From positions 1 through 64,000 of the forward strand of contig CAZMHN010000002.1 in assembly GCA_964566145.1 (NCBI GenBank): a stretch of 64,000 bases of DNA, read 5' to 3'. The notes under the pieces are model-generated. The model was not told the origin of the DNA. It searched no databases and saw nothing but the letters and a program-made list of their open reading frames with translations. Origin of the DNA: CAZMHN01 sp964566145. GTDB lineage: Bacteria; Patescibacteriota; Patescibacteriia; Veblenbacterales; UBA10138. This document shows positions 25,872-32,960 of the stretch, in pieces; the first letter of the stretch is position 1, and each line of letters begins with the position of its first letter. Made by a program: the position numbers and the translations under genes.

Positions 25872-26675
25872 ATGTTCGAAGCGTATCTTCCGCAAGCGGA
25901 GCTCATAGCCCTAGGCCCCTTGAGCCTGCGCTGGTACGGACTGCTCATGGCTCTGGGAGCTTTGGCAGGTTATGCCCTGACGCGGCGGATGGCGCGGGAG
26001 CGGAGCCTGAACCTTGCCGAGCTTGATTCCCTGGCGGCAGTCCTTCTGGTGGCGGGCCTTATCGGCGCCCGCGTGTTCGATGTCATTGTTTTTGAACGCG
26101 AGTACTTCCTGGGGCGTCCGTGGGAGGCGCTGGCCGTGTGGCACGGGGGACTGGCGTTCCACGGCGCATTGCTTTTCGGAGCAGCGTCGCTCGCCGTGTG
26201 GTGCCGAAGGCGGAGGTATTCCATGCTTCGGTACCTGGATCTGTTCGCTCCCGCCCTGGCCCTGGGGCAAGCCATAGGCCGCTGGGGCAACTACTTCAAC
26301 CAAGAGCTTTTCGGGCTTCCTACCAGCCTACCGTGGGGCATTCCCATAGCCGTGAATCTGCGGCCGGAGGAGTACCAAACGTTCACGCATTTCCATCCCG
26401 TGTTCCTGTATGAATCGGTTCTGCTCGTCCTGCTGGCCGCGGTGTTGTGGCGCTTGAGAGACAGGTTCGGGGACGGGCGCCTGTTCGGGCTGTACCTTGC
26501 GGCCGCTGGAGCGGCTAGGCTCCTGCTGGAGTTCTTGCGGCTGGATGAACAGTCTTTGTTCCTGGATGTGAGAGCCGGCTTCTGGGTAGCGGGAGCGGCC
26601 GTATTCGCGGGTGCGTGGCTGCTCTGGCGCGCCCGGCATAACTCAAAACCACCCCGCGCAGGCGAGGTGGCGTGA
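25872..26675 (+). CDS. lgt: Prolipoprotein diacylglyceryl transferase Lgt
   Basis: 267 residues, polytopic. Transfers diacylglycerol from phosphatidylglycerol to the Cys of the lipobox, the first step of lipoprotein maturation. The family motifs are present: WHGGLAFHGALLFG with the essential His, and the Lgt signature around GRWGNYFNQELFG; HPVFLYES is also present. The PEGA lipoprotein encoded at 28501-30813 is a likely substrate. A short CCACC/GGTGG hairpin overlaps its 3' end (26649-26671). Confidence 0.95.
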   Translation: MFEAYLPQAELIALGPLSLRWYGLLMALGALAGYALTRRMARERSLNLAELDSLAAVLLVAGLIGARVFDVIVFEREYFLGRPWEALAVWHGGLAFHGALLFGAASLAVWCRRRRYSMLRYLDLFAPALALGQAIGRWGNYFNQELFGLPTSLPWGIPIAVNLRPEEYQTFTHFHPVFLYESVLLVLLAAVLWRLRDRFGDGRLFGLYLAAAGAARLLLEFLRLDEQSLFLDVRAGFWVAGAAVFAGAWLLWRARHNSKPPRAGEVA

Positions 26676-26682
26676 AGTCTGC

Positions 26683-26760
26683 TGGCGGACCCGACCGGAT
26701 TCGAACCGGCGATCTTCTCCGTGACAGGGAGACGTGTTAACCGGGCTACACTACGGGTCC
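26683..26760 (-). tRNA. tRNA-Asp (GTC anticodon)
   Basis: On the minus strand the acceptor GGACCCG pairs with CGGGTCC, the discriminator is G and CCA is encoded. The anticodon loop is CTGTCAC (anticodon GTC), and the T-arm is GCCGG-TTCGAAT-CCGGT. All four stems form. It borders the minus-strand island and could be an integration site, but no second copy of its 3' end was noticed at the far side. Confidence 0.97.
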
Positions 26761-26833
26761 GAAAAAGTTTGGCTAAGCCACTGTAGCACGTGCGTGAACC
26801 ATGTTCAAGTGCCGGTCCATATCAGCCGCAAGG

Positions 26834-26862
26834 TTGATTTTTATGCTTTTTTGCGCTATACT
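26834..26862 (+). promoter_or_regulatory. Promoter of a small gene
   Basis: TTGATT (26834-26839), a 17-base spacer, TATACT (26857-26862). The leader is about 26 bases, C/A-rich and without a ribosome site. Confidence 0.75.
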
Positions 26863-26894
26863 TATATTTAGAAAGTAAAACAAACACACATAAG

Positions 26895-27065
26895 ATGTTC
26901 CATTCCAGGCGTTTTGCAGGGAAGTATTGCGCGTACCGCAAGGGCCGTTCCTGGCGCAACCGCCAGAGAATACCAGTGGTAGCGCGAACGATTGAGGCAT
27001 TGCGCAGGGGCATTGAAGTGCTCCTCATGACCAACGAGCCGCAGGGAAGCACCAAGCCCAGGTAG
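26895..27065 (+). CDS. Small basic protein (56 aa), unknown function
   Basis: The ORF MFHSRRFAGKYCAYRKGRSW ... STKPR is strongly basic (more than ten Arg/Lys). It is flanked by a consensus-like promoter (26834-26862) and an intrinsic terminator overlapping its stop codon (27054-27078), so it forms a complete monocistronic unit. The leader ends AAACACACATAAG-ATG, nearly the same as the leader of the gene at 62349 (AAACACACATAACC-ATG). The charge suggests nucleic-acid or ribosome binding, but no family is recognised. Confidence 0.6.
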   Translation: MFHSRRFAGKYCAYRKGRSWRNRQRIPVVARTIEALRRGIEVLLMTNEPQGSTKPR

Positions 27066-27078
27066 GGCTTTTTTGTTT
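27054..27078 (+). terminator. Terminator of the small gene
   Basis: AAGCCC-AGGTA-GGGCTT followed by TTTTG. The loop contains the TAG stop of the small ORF. Confidence 0.8.
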
Positions 27079-27080
27079 TG

Positions 27081-27118
27081 GAAAAAGTAAGGAGCCTGTC
27101 AGTCGTTTGACAGGCTCC
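27081..27118 (-). terminator. Terminator of the minus-strand two-gene unit
   Basis: Perfect 11-bp stem (27091-27101 with 27108-27118). On the minus strand it is followed by a T-rich run (complement of GAAAAAG). It lies about 20 bases past the stop at 27141. Confidence 0.85.
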
Positions 27119-27140
27119 GTTGTGTGCTGCACCCGGCTGA

Positions 27141-27662
27141 TTATCGCCGGTTTGGCGGGTTCGTGGCCCGGACTTCGCCGGGCTTCCGTACCCGCATTTT
27201 GATCTTCTCGACCAAGCTTCTGGCCGTGTCGTCATCGTCCTCGTCGACGGCCACGGCCAGGCCCTCGACATCTCCGATGCGCTCTTCGTGCTTTAGCACG
27301 ACGCCATTGAGCGCTTGTACCTGCGAAGCCAGGTCGGGCTGGTCGGTCTGCTGTGAGGACCGGACATTGAGGCGGAAGATCTCCGCCGCGAGTGAATCCA
27401 TACGGGACTGCATCTTGGCGACCGCGCCGTTCGGTGCGTACTTCGGCATGCTGATATACTGCTTGTGGCCGTCCTGGAGTGTTCGGTAGTACATGTATGT
27501 CATGGCTTGTCTAAGCAAGCCCATGTCGACTGTTTCACTGTCGTCGAGGCTGTCGAGCATGGCGTGGACCGAATCCATCTTGGCCTTGGACCACTGGCCG
27601 TCAGCCGACGCCGGTGCGATGAGCGCGAGGACAGAGATGAAGATGACGAAAAGCGTTTTCAT
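27141..27662 (-). CDS. Secreted hypothetical protein with helical domain
   Basis: 173 residues with a clean signal peptide (MKTLFVIFISVLALIAPASA, cleavage before DG). The mature part is mostly helical with heptad-like stretches (AKMQSRMDSLAAEIFRLNV, LASQVQALNGVVLKHEERI) and an acidic patch (VDEDDDDTA), suggesting a coiled coil outside the membrane. The ribosome site AGGAG is 8 bases before the ATG. It is the second gene of a unit with the single-pass protein at 27709-28098 and ends at the terminator 27081-27118. No family is recognised. Confidence 0.8.
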   Translation of the reverse strand: MKTLFVIFISVLALIAPASADGQWSKAKMDSVHAMLDSLDDSETVDMGLLRQAMTYMYYRTLQDGHKQYISMPKYAPNGAVAKMQSRMDSLAAEIFRLNVRSSQQTDQPDLASQVQALNGVVLKHEERIGDVEGLAVAVDEDDDDTARSLVEKIKMRVRKPGEVRATNPPNRR

Positions 27663-27708
27663 GAGGTGATCTCCTGGTGGAATATTTCAGTGTTGTTGTG
27701 TTCAGAAT

Positions 27709-28098
27709 TCAGAATATCGTGTCTCTTTTTCGCTTGGGCTTTGGAGTCGGAGCGGTGGCAGTGTCTTTGTCCGCAGGTTCTGCGGACGCGACGGATGCTT
27801 CTTCCGTTGTGGGGAGCTGCTCCTCTGGGTCAGCTACCGTCGGGGCAGCAGTCTGATGGACGGCGAGGGCTGTCTTAAGGCTGTCGAGTTGCCTCTGCAA
27901 TGGTTCGACAGCTCTTTTGATCTCTGTGTCGACATATCCAGCCGACGCAAGCGTCATTTTCTCCGCCGGCGCCGGCTTGGCGCTCTGCTCGGTTTTGTTG
28001 CCATTCGGCCACACGAGATAGGACACAAGAGCGATGATAGCGATTATGCCGAGGATTGTAAGTCCGCGGTGCTTCGTGTAAATCTCTTTAATACTCAT
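27709..28098 (-). CDS. Single-pass membrane protein, unknown function
   Basis: 129 residues. A short basic N-terminus (MSIKEIYTKHRG) precedes one transmembrane helix (LTILGIIAIIALVSYLVW, residues 13-30). The C-terminal part is a short coiled coil (VDTEIKRAVEPLQRQLDSLKTAL) followed by a low-complexity tail of Ala, Pro, Thr and Glu ending KPKRKRDTIF. AGGAG is 6 bases before the ATG. It is transcribed from the promoter at 28354-28382 through a leader of about 250 bases that contains the tRNA-like element. Together with the next gene it may form a coiled-coil envelope complex (inference). Confidence 0.8.
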   Translation of the reverse strand: MSIKEIYTKHRGLTILGIIAIIALVSYLVWPNGNKTEQSAKPAPAEKMTLASAGYVDTEIKRAVEPLQRQLDSLKTALAVHQTAAPTVADPEEQLPTTEEASVASAEPADKDTATAPTPKPKRKRDTIF

Positions 28099-28185
28099 GG
28101 GTCACTCCTAGGTATTGTTGGTGAATTGTGTAGTGTGTTGTCTGTACTGAACTGGAGGAGCGAATAGTACGAAACACCCGAAGGT

Positions 28186-28255
28186 GCCGCACATAAGATA
28201 CGAACCTGCGGCAGAGCCCAGTTGCACCAGGCCGCTACCGCTGTACGTATCCCGC
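28186..28255 (-). ncRNA. tRNA-like element (degenerate, Cys-type anticodon GCA) in a 5' leader
   Basis: The minus strand reads as a tRNA-like order: acceptor GCGGGAT, D-arm region with AGCGGTAGC, anticodon arm GCCTG-GTGCAAC-TGGGC (U33, anticodon GCA, A37), variable TCTGCC, T-arm GCAGG-TTCGTAT-CTTAT, and 3' acceptor GTGCGGC-ACC. Only 5 of 7 acceptor pairs and 4 of 5 T-stem pairs form, the D-stem is weak, and a competing 7-bp stem TGCCGCA/TGCGGCA spans the T-arm. It lies inside the long leader of the 28098-27141 unit. It may be a decayed tRNA, a tRNA mimic or a cis-regulatory RNA. Confidence 0.4.
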
Positions 28256-28353
28256 TTACCCCGTGGCCTTTGCGTGTGAACGCAAGTTCCAACAAGGTCC
28301 CCCCTCCATGTCAGTACAGACAACTACGATTCTCGATTGTCAAAGAACAGAAC

Positions 28354-28382
28354 ACTATAGCGCATTTCGCGAGATTTGTCAA
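28354..28382 (-). promoter_or_regulatory. Minus-strand promoter of the tRNA-like leader unit
   Basis: Minus strand TTGACA (28377-28382), a 17-base spacer, TATAGT (28354-28359). The -35 context CTTGACAAATC is shared with the promoter at 31951-31979. The predicted leader to ATG 28098 is about 250 bases. The stretch from here to the terminator at 28434 holds nothing else recognisable. Confidence 0.85.
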
Positions 28383-28433
28383 GAGGTAGGGAGTGATAAC
28401 CAGATTTAGGCTAAGATAAAAGCTCTACGCAGG

Positions 28434-28475
28434 TATAAAAAAGAAGGGCTTGTCCAGAATGTGGACAAGCCCTTT
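28434..28475 (-). terminator. Terminator of the PEGA lipoprotein operon
   Basis: Minus strand AAGGGCTTGTCC-(7-base loop)-GGACAAGCCCTT followed by a T-rich run. Perfect stem, about 25 bases after the lipoprotein stop. Confidence 0.92.
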
Positions 28476-28500
28476 GATTACTTTCTCCTTTCTTTGGTTT

Positions 28501-30813
28501 TCACTTGATGCGTTGTGCCGTCACCGTGACGGCTGATTTACCCAGTGTTCCCGGAAGCTCGGTTGAGCCCTTTACAGCCTTGATCCAGGCCTCGTTTCCG
28601 TTGGGCCCGGATTCAAACTGGAACACCACGAGCTGGTTGGACTCGACTGAGACCTTGCCCGGCAACTGGACCCATACTTCGCCTTCGGCCCCCAGCGGGA
28701 CGGTAATCGTCCAGCCGACCATTGTGCCATCCCTGTATTTGAGCCAGAGTGCCGTGATCATGTCGTCCTGGGTCCGTTTGTAGTGGAGCAGGGCCTGAAG
28801 ATTGAACTGGCCGTTCTTGGCAGGAATTGTACAGCTATCTGCCCAGATGATGTTCTTCCACAGAGGGTGGCCAACATGCAGGTCGACGTAATCAGGTCCG
28901 AAGCTGTCCGTGAACGGCGGTATCGCGACGAGCGCCACGTTCATCCTCACCGTCTGCCCCTCAGGCACCGTGATAGAGGTGTCTTTGGGGTAGTATCCCT
29001 GCTTTTCCAGCCTGACCGCGTAAGTACCCGGCTGAACGTCCCTGTCGCCGGTGTTGGTGATGGCGAAGAACGTACTGTTCAGGTATACCGTGGCTCCGCT
29101 TGGGGTGGAGTTCACGGCCAGTCGCGTGGTCGGCTGTGTCGTCGGCGTAAGCGTGAAGTTCAACCGTACAGTTTGTCCCTCGGGTACCGTTACATTGGTA
29201 TCCTTTGGAACATAGCCTGCCTTTTCCAGCCGTACCGCATAGGTACCTGGGGTCACGCTCTTGTCGCCCGTATTGGTCAGGGCGAAGAACGTTCCGTTCA
29301 GATACACGGCGGCTCCGGTCGGGGAGGAGGAGATGGAGAGGCGGGTGATAGGCTGGCTGACGGCTGTGAGATTGACGTTAACGCTTACGGATTGCCCTTC
29401 AGGTACGGAAATGGTCGTATCCTTTGTGACATACCCGGTCTTCTCAAGCTTCAGCGTGTGCTGGCCTGGTGCAACGTTGTGGTACCCGGTCGGGGTGGCC
29501 GCGAAGAACGCGCCGTCAACATACGCGTTGGCGCCGGTCGGAACTGAGGTCACGGACAGTTTCGTAACAGGACTTGTGACGGGCGTAAGCGTAAGGCTTA
29601 TCCGTACAGTTTGTCCTGACGGAACTGACACAGTGGTGTCCTTCGAGATATAGCCTGCTTTTTCCAGCCGGAGCGCATGTTGACCTGGTTTTACGTCCAT
29701 ATCTCCGGTATTGGTCTGGGAAAAGTAGTTGCCGTCCAGGTATACGCTGGCGCCGGTCGGAACGGAAGATACTGCCAGCTTCGTGATCGGCTGGGTGATA
29801 GGAATAAGGCTCATGGAAATCCTGACGGTCTGCCCTTCGGGAACGGATACGACCGTGTCCTTCGGGTGATAGCCGGTTTTTTCCATAGTTACCGTGTACT
29901 GTCCTGGCGTAACGTCGCGGTCGCCTGTTGGGGTGGCCGCGAAGAACGCGCCGTTCAAATACACAGTTGCGCCGGTGGGATTGGAGTTGACCGCCAGCCG
30001 AGTTATGATCTGTGTTATCGGAGCCAGCGCCACGTTCATCCTCACCGTCTGCCCCTCAGGCACCGTGATAGAGGTGTCTTTGGGGTAGTATCCCTGCTTT
30101 TCCAGCCTGACCGCGTAAGTACCCGGCTGAACGTCCCTGTCGCCGGTGTTGGTGATGGCGAAGAACGTACTGTTCAGGTATACCGTGGCTCCGCTTGGGG
30201 TGGAGTTCACGGCCAGTCGCGTGGTCGGCTGTGTCGTCGGCGTAAGCGTGAAGTTCAACCGTACAGTTTGTCCCTCGGGTACCGTTACATTGGTATCCTT
30301 TGGAACATAGCCTGCCTTTTCCAGCCGTACCGCATAGGTACCTGGGGTCACGCTCTTGTCGCCCGTATTGGTCAGGGCGAAGAACGTTCCGTTCAGATAC
30401 ACGGCGGCGCCGGTCGGGGAGGAGGAGATGGAAAGCAAGGTTGTGTCCACGAATGTCGCCGGTTTGATGAGCACCGACGCGGTGTCCCAGGCCTGTACTA
30501 TGCCATTCTTGTAAACATCTAGGCGGAACGGCATGGTCATTTCTGATTCGGTCTTATTGGCCAGGATTATCGTCTTGGTGCCTGATTTGGTCTGTACGTT
30601 CGCGAGCGACGGCTCGAGCTTGGCTGAGTCGCCGCCGGAGTAAGTCCATATCAGCGTGGTGGCATCGCCATCCTTGATGATGCGCGGACTAGCGTCCAGA
30701 TTGGCGGTCACCTGTTCTTGTTCTTCCTGTGGAGCCACCGGCTCTTCGAAGATGCCGGTACAGCCTGCCAGTACGAACAAGAACGCGAAGAACAGAATGA
30801 GCTTCAGCTTCAT
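28501..30813 (-). CDS. PEGA-repeat lipoprotein
   Basis: 770 residues. A lipoprotein signal (MKLKLILFFAFLFVLAGC) has its lipobox Cys at 18. Residues about 128-640 are seven tandem 73-residue PEGA repeats (PTGAxVYLNGxFF, PGxYAVRLEKxGYxPKDT, VPEGQTVR). Repeats 1-2 are almost identical to repeats 6-7 at DNA level. A unique C-terminal domain of about 130 residues (SFGPDYVDLHVGHPLWK ... AVTVTAQRIK) follows. PEGA domains are short surface-associated beta modules found in bacterial envelope proteins. The ribosome site GAGAGG is 6 bases from the ATG. It lies 43 bases downstream of the OmpA-like gene in the same operon; the pair may bridge peptidoglycan or the surface layer. Confidence 0.9.
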   Translation of the reverse strand: MKLKLILFFAFLFVLAGCTGIFEEPVAPQEEQEQVTANLDASPRIIKDGDATTLIWTYSGGDSAKLEPSLANVQTKSGTKTIILANKTESEMTMPFRLDVYKNGIVQAWDTASVLIKPATFVDTTLLSISSSPTGAAVYLNGTFFALTNTGDKSVTPGTYAVRLEKAGYVPKDTNVTVPEGQTVRLNFTLTPTTQPTTRLAVNSTPSGATVYLNSTFFAITNTGDRDVQPGTYAVRLEKQGYYPKDTSITVPEGQTVRMNVALAPITQIITRLAVNSNPTGATVYLNGAFFAATPTGDRDVTPGQYTVTMEKTGYHPKDTVVSVPEGQTVRISMSLIPITQPITKLAVSSVPTGASVYLDGNYFSQTNTGDMDVKPGQHALRLEKAGYISKDTTVSVPSGQTVRISLTLTPVTSPVTKLSVTSVPTGANAYVDGAFFAATPTGYHNVAPGQHTLKLEKTGYVTKDTTISVPEGQSVSVNVNLTAVSQPITRLSISSSPTGAAVYLNGTFFALTNTGDKSVTPGTYAVRLEKAGYVPKDTNVTVPEGQTVRLNFTLTPTTQPTTRLAVNSTPSGATVYLNSTFFAITNTGDRDVQPGTYAVRLEKQGYYPKDTSITVPEGQTVRMNVALVAIPPFTDSFGPDYVDLHVGHPLWKNIIWADSCTIPAKNGQFNLQALLHYKRTQDDMITALWLKYRDGTMVGWTITVPLGAEGEVWVQLPGKVSVESNQLVVFQFESGPNGNEAWIKAVKGSTELPGTLGKSAVTVTAQRIK
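28931..29336. repeat. Near-identical duplication in the PEGA gene, copy A (repeats 6-7)
   Basis: About 405 bases matching 30026-30431 (offset 1095, exactly five 219-base repeats) with one difference noticed (GGCTCC versus GGCGCC near the end). Confidence 0.9.
30026..30431. repeat. Near-identical duplication in the PEGA gene, copy B (repeats 1-2)
   Basis: Partner of 28931-29336. The intervening repeats 3-5 differ clearly, so this is a recent duplication or conversion across the array rather than uniform homogenisation. Confidence 0.9.
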
Positions 30814-30856
30814 GTGTTGCCTCTCAGTAATGATGTTTGTGATCTCGTTGATTGCG

Positions 30857-31816
30857 TTACAGCGTCGGCGTGAAAGTGATTTGCGCGCCGATGGAGCCTG
30901 TGTACTGCGATTGCGTTCCCTGAATCGCGAAACGATTCAGGTTGTTCCCATGAACATGGCCGAATCCCTCCACCGCAAAGCTATGTGACAGAGGCACCCG
31001 CAACCTGACCCCGGCGAACAAGCCGGATTCCTGTTGCAGGAACTCGTTCTGGTATCTGACGCGTTCCTCAACGACGCCGGCACCCAGCTCGAAACCGAGC
31101 CAGTCAGCCGGGAAGTAAAGGACGGAGCCCTTGTGCGCTACGAACGACCGCGAACCGAATTTGTCAGACGCGGCCTTTTCCCAGTACCCGAAAGAGTACT
31201 GGAGGAACACGTGCTCCAAGAGCTTCAAGCGAAGTGCCACCGTTGGCAGTGCCGTTTTCACCTGGCCCATGTGGTAGGAGATGCCTGCGCCGGCCGAAAG
31301 AGGCGACAACACCGTACGTTCGGAAGTATCGCCCACAACAGTGATGTTGTTCACTATCATCGTCGCCCGCTCCGGCTTCTGCTCCACTTCCGCGACGTAA
31401 ATGTACGCGCCGCGGTAACGGTTCCAGTGCTTGGGCTGGAGCTGAATAGCGTTGGCGCTATCGACTCCTGCCGCAAGCAAGCGGTCTATGACCTTCTGGC
31501 CGCGGGCCAGTCCGAGCGAGTTGTCCAGGGTATAGCGCTCCTTGGGAGCGTAGCCAGGCCACTTGGTGCTGTCGGTGGCGCCGACGATAAAGGCGATGTG
31601 ATTGGCCCAGTCGAATTCCTGGGCAATCACGTCAACCTTCATGAATTCCAACGCAGGGGGGTCGTCCGGACCTCCCTTGCTGAAATCCCTGATCTCGTAA
31701 GGTCCGAAGACCTTCACGATGTCCAGGCCACGCGCGGAGGCGTAGTCATCCATGGTTTGCCCGAGTGCAGGCATAACCATGAACAGGAACAGGAATGCGA
31801 GTAATGCGGTTCTCAT
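30857..31816 (-). CDS. Exported protein with OmpA-like domain and probable beta-barrel C-terminus
   Basis: 319 residues with a signal peptide (MRTALLAFLFLFMVMPALGQ). Residues about 60-155 resemble an OmpA-type peptidoglycan-binding domain: HIAFIVGATDSTKW, LDNSLGLARGQKVIDRLLAAGV (with the Asn, Leu and Arg positions) and a closing RGAYIYVAEV strand. Residues about 165-319 show alternating amphipathic strands (LSAGAGISYHMG, VALRLKLLEHVFLQYSFGYWE, GLFAGVRLRVPL, GSIGAQITFTPTL) like a small barrel. The order (OmpA domain first) is the reverse of classical OmpA. GAGGAG is 6 bases from the ATG. It heads the operon with the PEGA lipoprotein. A barrel would need an outer membrane, so its identity deserves a structural check. 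Confidence 0.72.
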   Translation of the reverse strand: MRTALLAFLFLFMVMPALGQTMDDYASARGLDIVKVFGPYEIRDFSKGGPDDPPALEFMKVDVIAQEFDWANHIAFIVGATDSTKWPGYAPKERYTLDNSLGLARGQKVIDRLLAAGVDSANAIQLQPKHWNRYRGAYIYVAEVEQKPERATMIVNNITVVGDTSERTVLSPLSAGAGISYHMGQVKTALPTVALRLKLLEHVFLQYSFGYWEKAASDKFGSRSFVAHKGSVLYFPADWLGFELGAGVVEERVRYQNEFLQQESGLFAGVRLRVPLSHSFAVEGFGHVHGNNLNRFAIQGTQSQYTGSIGAQITFTPTL

Positions 31817-31888
31817 GATGTACTCCTCGTAATTGTGTGTAGTTGTTTTATGTGTTCTATGTATGACTTTAGTCAGTTTTCAAGGTGC

Positions 31889-31937
31889 CTACTTACGGCG
31901 CCATGGTTGGCGTTGGAACAGCCACTAAACTGCGGCG
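31889..31937 (-). promoter_or_regulatory. Structured 5' leader of the OmpA-like/PEGA operon
   Basis: Inverted arms TACTTACGGCG (about 31890-31900) and CGGCGTAAGTA (about 31926-31936), 11 bases with one mismatch, enclose about 25 bases within the roughly 125-base leader. It may stabilise the mRNA or act as a regulatory fold. Confidence 0.4.
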
Positions 31938-31950
31938 TAAGTATCGCGGC

Positions 31951-31979
31951 ATCATAAACGAAATCGGCTGATTTGTCAA
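31951..31979 (-). promoter_or_regulatory. Minus-strand promoter of the OmpA-like/PEGA operon
   Basis: Minus strand TTGACA (31974-31979), exactly 17 bases, TATGAT (31951-31956). The spacer start forms AAATC-AGCC-GATTT, a possible operator. It is one of the closest matches to a sigma-70 consensus in the window. Confidence 0.88.
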
Positions 31980-32027
31980 GGGTAACTGGAAAATTTGCCT
32001 AAGGGTGGCGTTTTTACGAACAGGGGC

Positions 32028-32033
32028 TAGAAT
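32028..32033 (+). promoter_or_regulatory. -10 box upstream of smpB
   Basis: TAGAAT, 16 bases before the smpB ATG. No convincing -35 is seen. Confidence 0.4.
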
Positions 32034-32049
32034 AGGGTATGGAGCATGT

Positions 32050-32496
32050 ATGGCGACGATAGCTGAAAACCGCAGGGCGCGGCACGATTATGAAATCCTC
32101 GAGCGCGTCGAGGCCGGCTTGGTGCTGTCGGGCGCCGAGGTGAAAAGCGCGAAAACCGGCAGGGTTCAGCTCCAGGGGTCTTACGTTCTGCCCAAAGGCC
32201 AGGAATTATGGCTTACGGGCATGCACATTGCGCCCTATGCTCCGGCCGGAGCCGGCGTTTCCTACCAGCCTATCCGCGACCGGAAGCTCTTGCTGAAGCG
32301 ACGGGAACTGTCGCACCTGTTCGGAAAGCTTGCCGAGCAAGGCTTGACACTAGTGCCGCTTTCTGTTTACACTTCGCATAGGTTCGTCAAAGTCGAACTC
32401 GGTCTGGGTCGCGGCAAAACGCGCCATGATAAGCGTGCGAGCATCAAGAAGCGCGAGACCGAGAGGGACATGCGTCGTTCCTTACTAAGGAGGTAA
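32050..32496 (+). CDS. smpB: SsrA-binding protein SmpB
   Basis: 148 residues. ATG 32050 gives MATIAENRRARHDYEILERVEAG, the standard OB-fold start; LSGAEVKSAKTGRVQLQGSYV follows. The basic C-terminal tail (GRGKTRHDKRASIKKRETERDMRRSL) enters the mRNA channel of stalled ribosomes. It escorts tmRNA for trans-translation, and the ssrA gene itself follows 55 bases later. A perfect AAGGAGGT overlaps its stop codon, with no start codon after it. Confidence 0.97.
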   Translation: MATIAENRRARHDYEILERVEAGLVLSGAEVKSAKTGRVQLQGSYVLPKGQELWLTGMHIAPYAPAGAGVSYQPIRDRKLLLKRRELSHLFGKLAEQGLTLVPLSVYTSHRFVKVELGLGRGKTRHDKRASIKKRETERDMRRSLLRR

Positions 32497-32551
32497 CCAC
32501 TCGCCGTACCTCATTCACCTGGCAGATCCGCCTGGGTCTGAATGGGGTACG

Positions 32552-32941
32552 GGGGGTGCTTACCATTCGATAGCTTATGGGCGTACGTCCCTGCAGGCCG
32601 GAGCCGACATCCTCCGTTATAAACGTGTCACCATACAAATGCCAAGTCATTTGTCGCCAAGGTCAAGTCGGCTTTCAGCCAGCTGGCCTTTGCTCCAGCC
32701 TTCGCCTAACCGCTAAGGCCGTTCCCGTAAGTCATGCTCGATAGCTTACGCGGAGCGCCATTCATCGAGCGCCGTTTGTGTGCCTCCTGGCCCCGCGCAC
32801 ATGACCGGCAACTTGACGGGGCTGACCGCGCGGCCTTTCGTGCCGCTCTATCCGCGCGCGTTTATGAAGCGGCACTGAGCCTGGACCTGGTACGTTTATG
32901 TTCTAAGCTAGACACGGGTGTAAATCCCGTCACCTCCACCA
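32552..32941 (+). ncRNA. ssrA: tmRNA (SsrA)
   Basis: The 5' end GGGGGTG pairs with CACCTCC at 32931-32937 (one G-U pair), followed by discriminator A and CCA (32939-32941). The T-stem is ACGGG/CCCGT, but its loop is TGTAAAT rather than TTCAAAT. The tag frame most likely resumes at GCC 32641: 22 residues beginning AKSFVAKVK and ending LAFAPAFA before TAA 32707-32709, with the small nonpolar end expected of a protease signal. At 390 bases the length is normal. Its position directly after smpB strongly supports the call. Confidence 0.93.
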
Positions 32942-32960
32942 TAGTATTTTTCACCACACC

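Noticed and set aside
28783..30522. Long plus-strand frames opposite the PEGA lipoprotein
   Set aside because: They repeat with the same period as the PEGA repeats on the other strand and lack any export or domain signal; shadows of the real gene.
26683..32941. tRNA-Asp and ssrA as att sites of an integrated phage or ICE
   Set aside because: No integrase, structural phage genes or duplicated tRNA/tmRNA 3' end was found; only the position is suggestive, so no attachment site is annotated.
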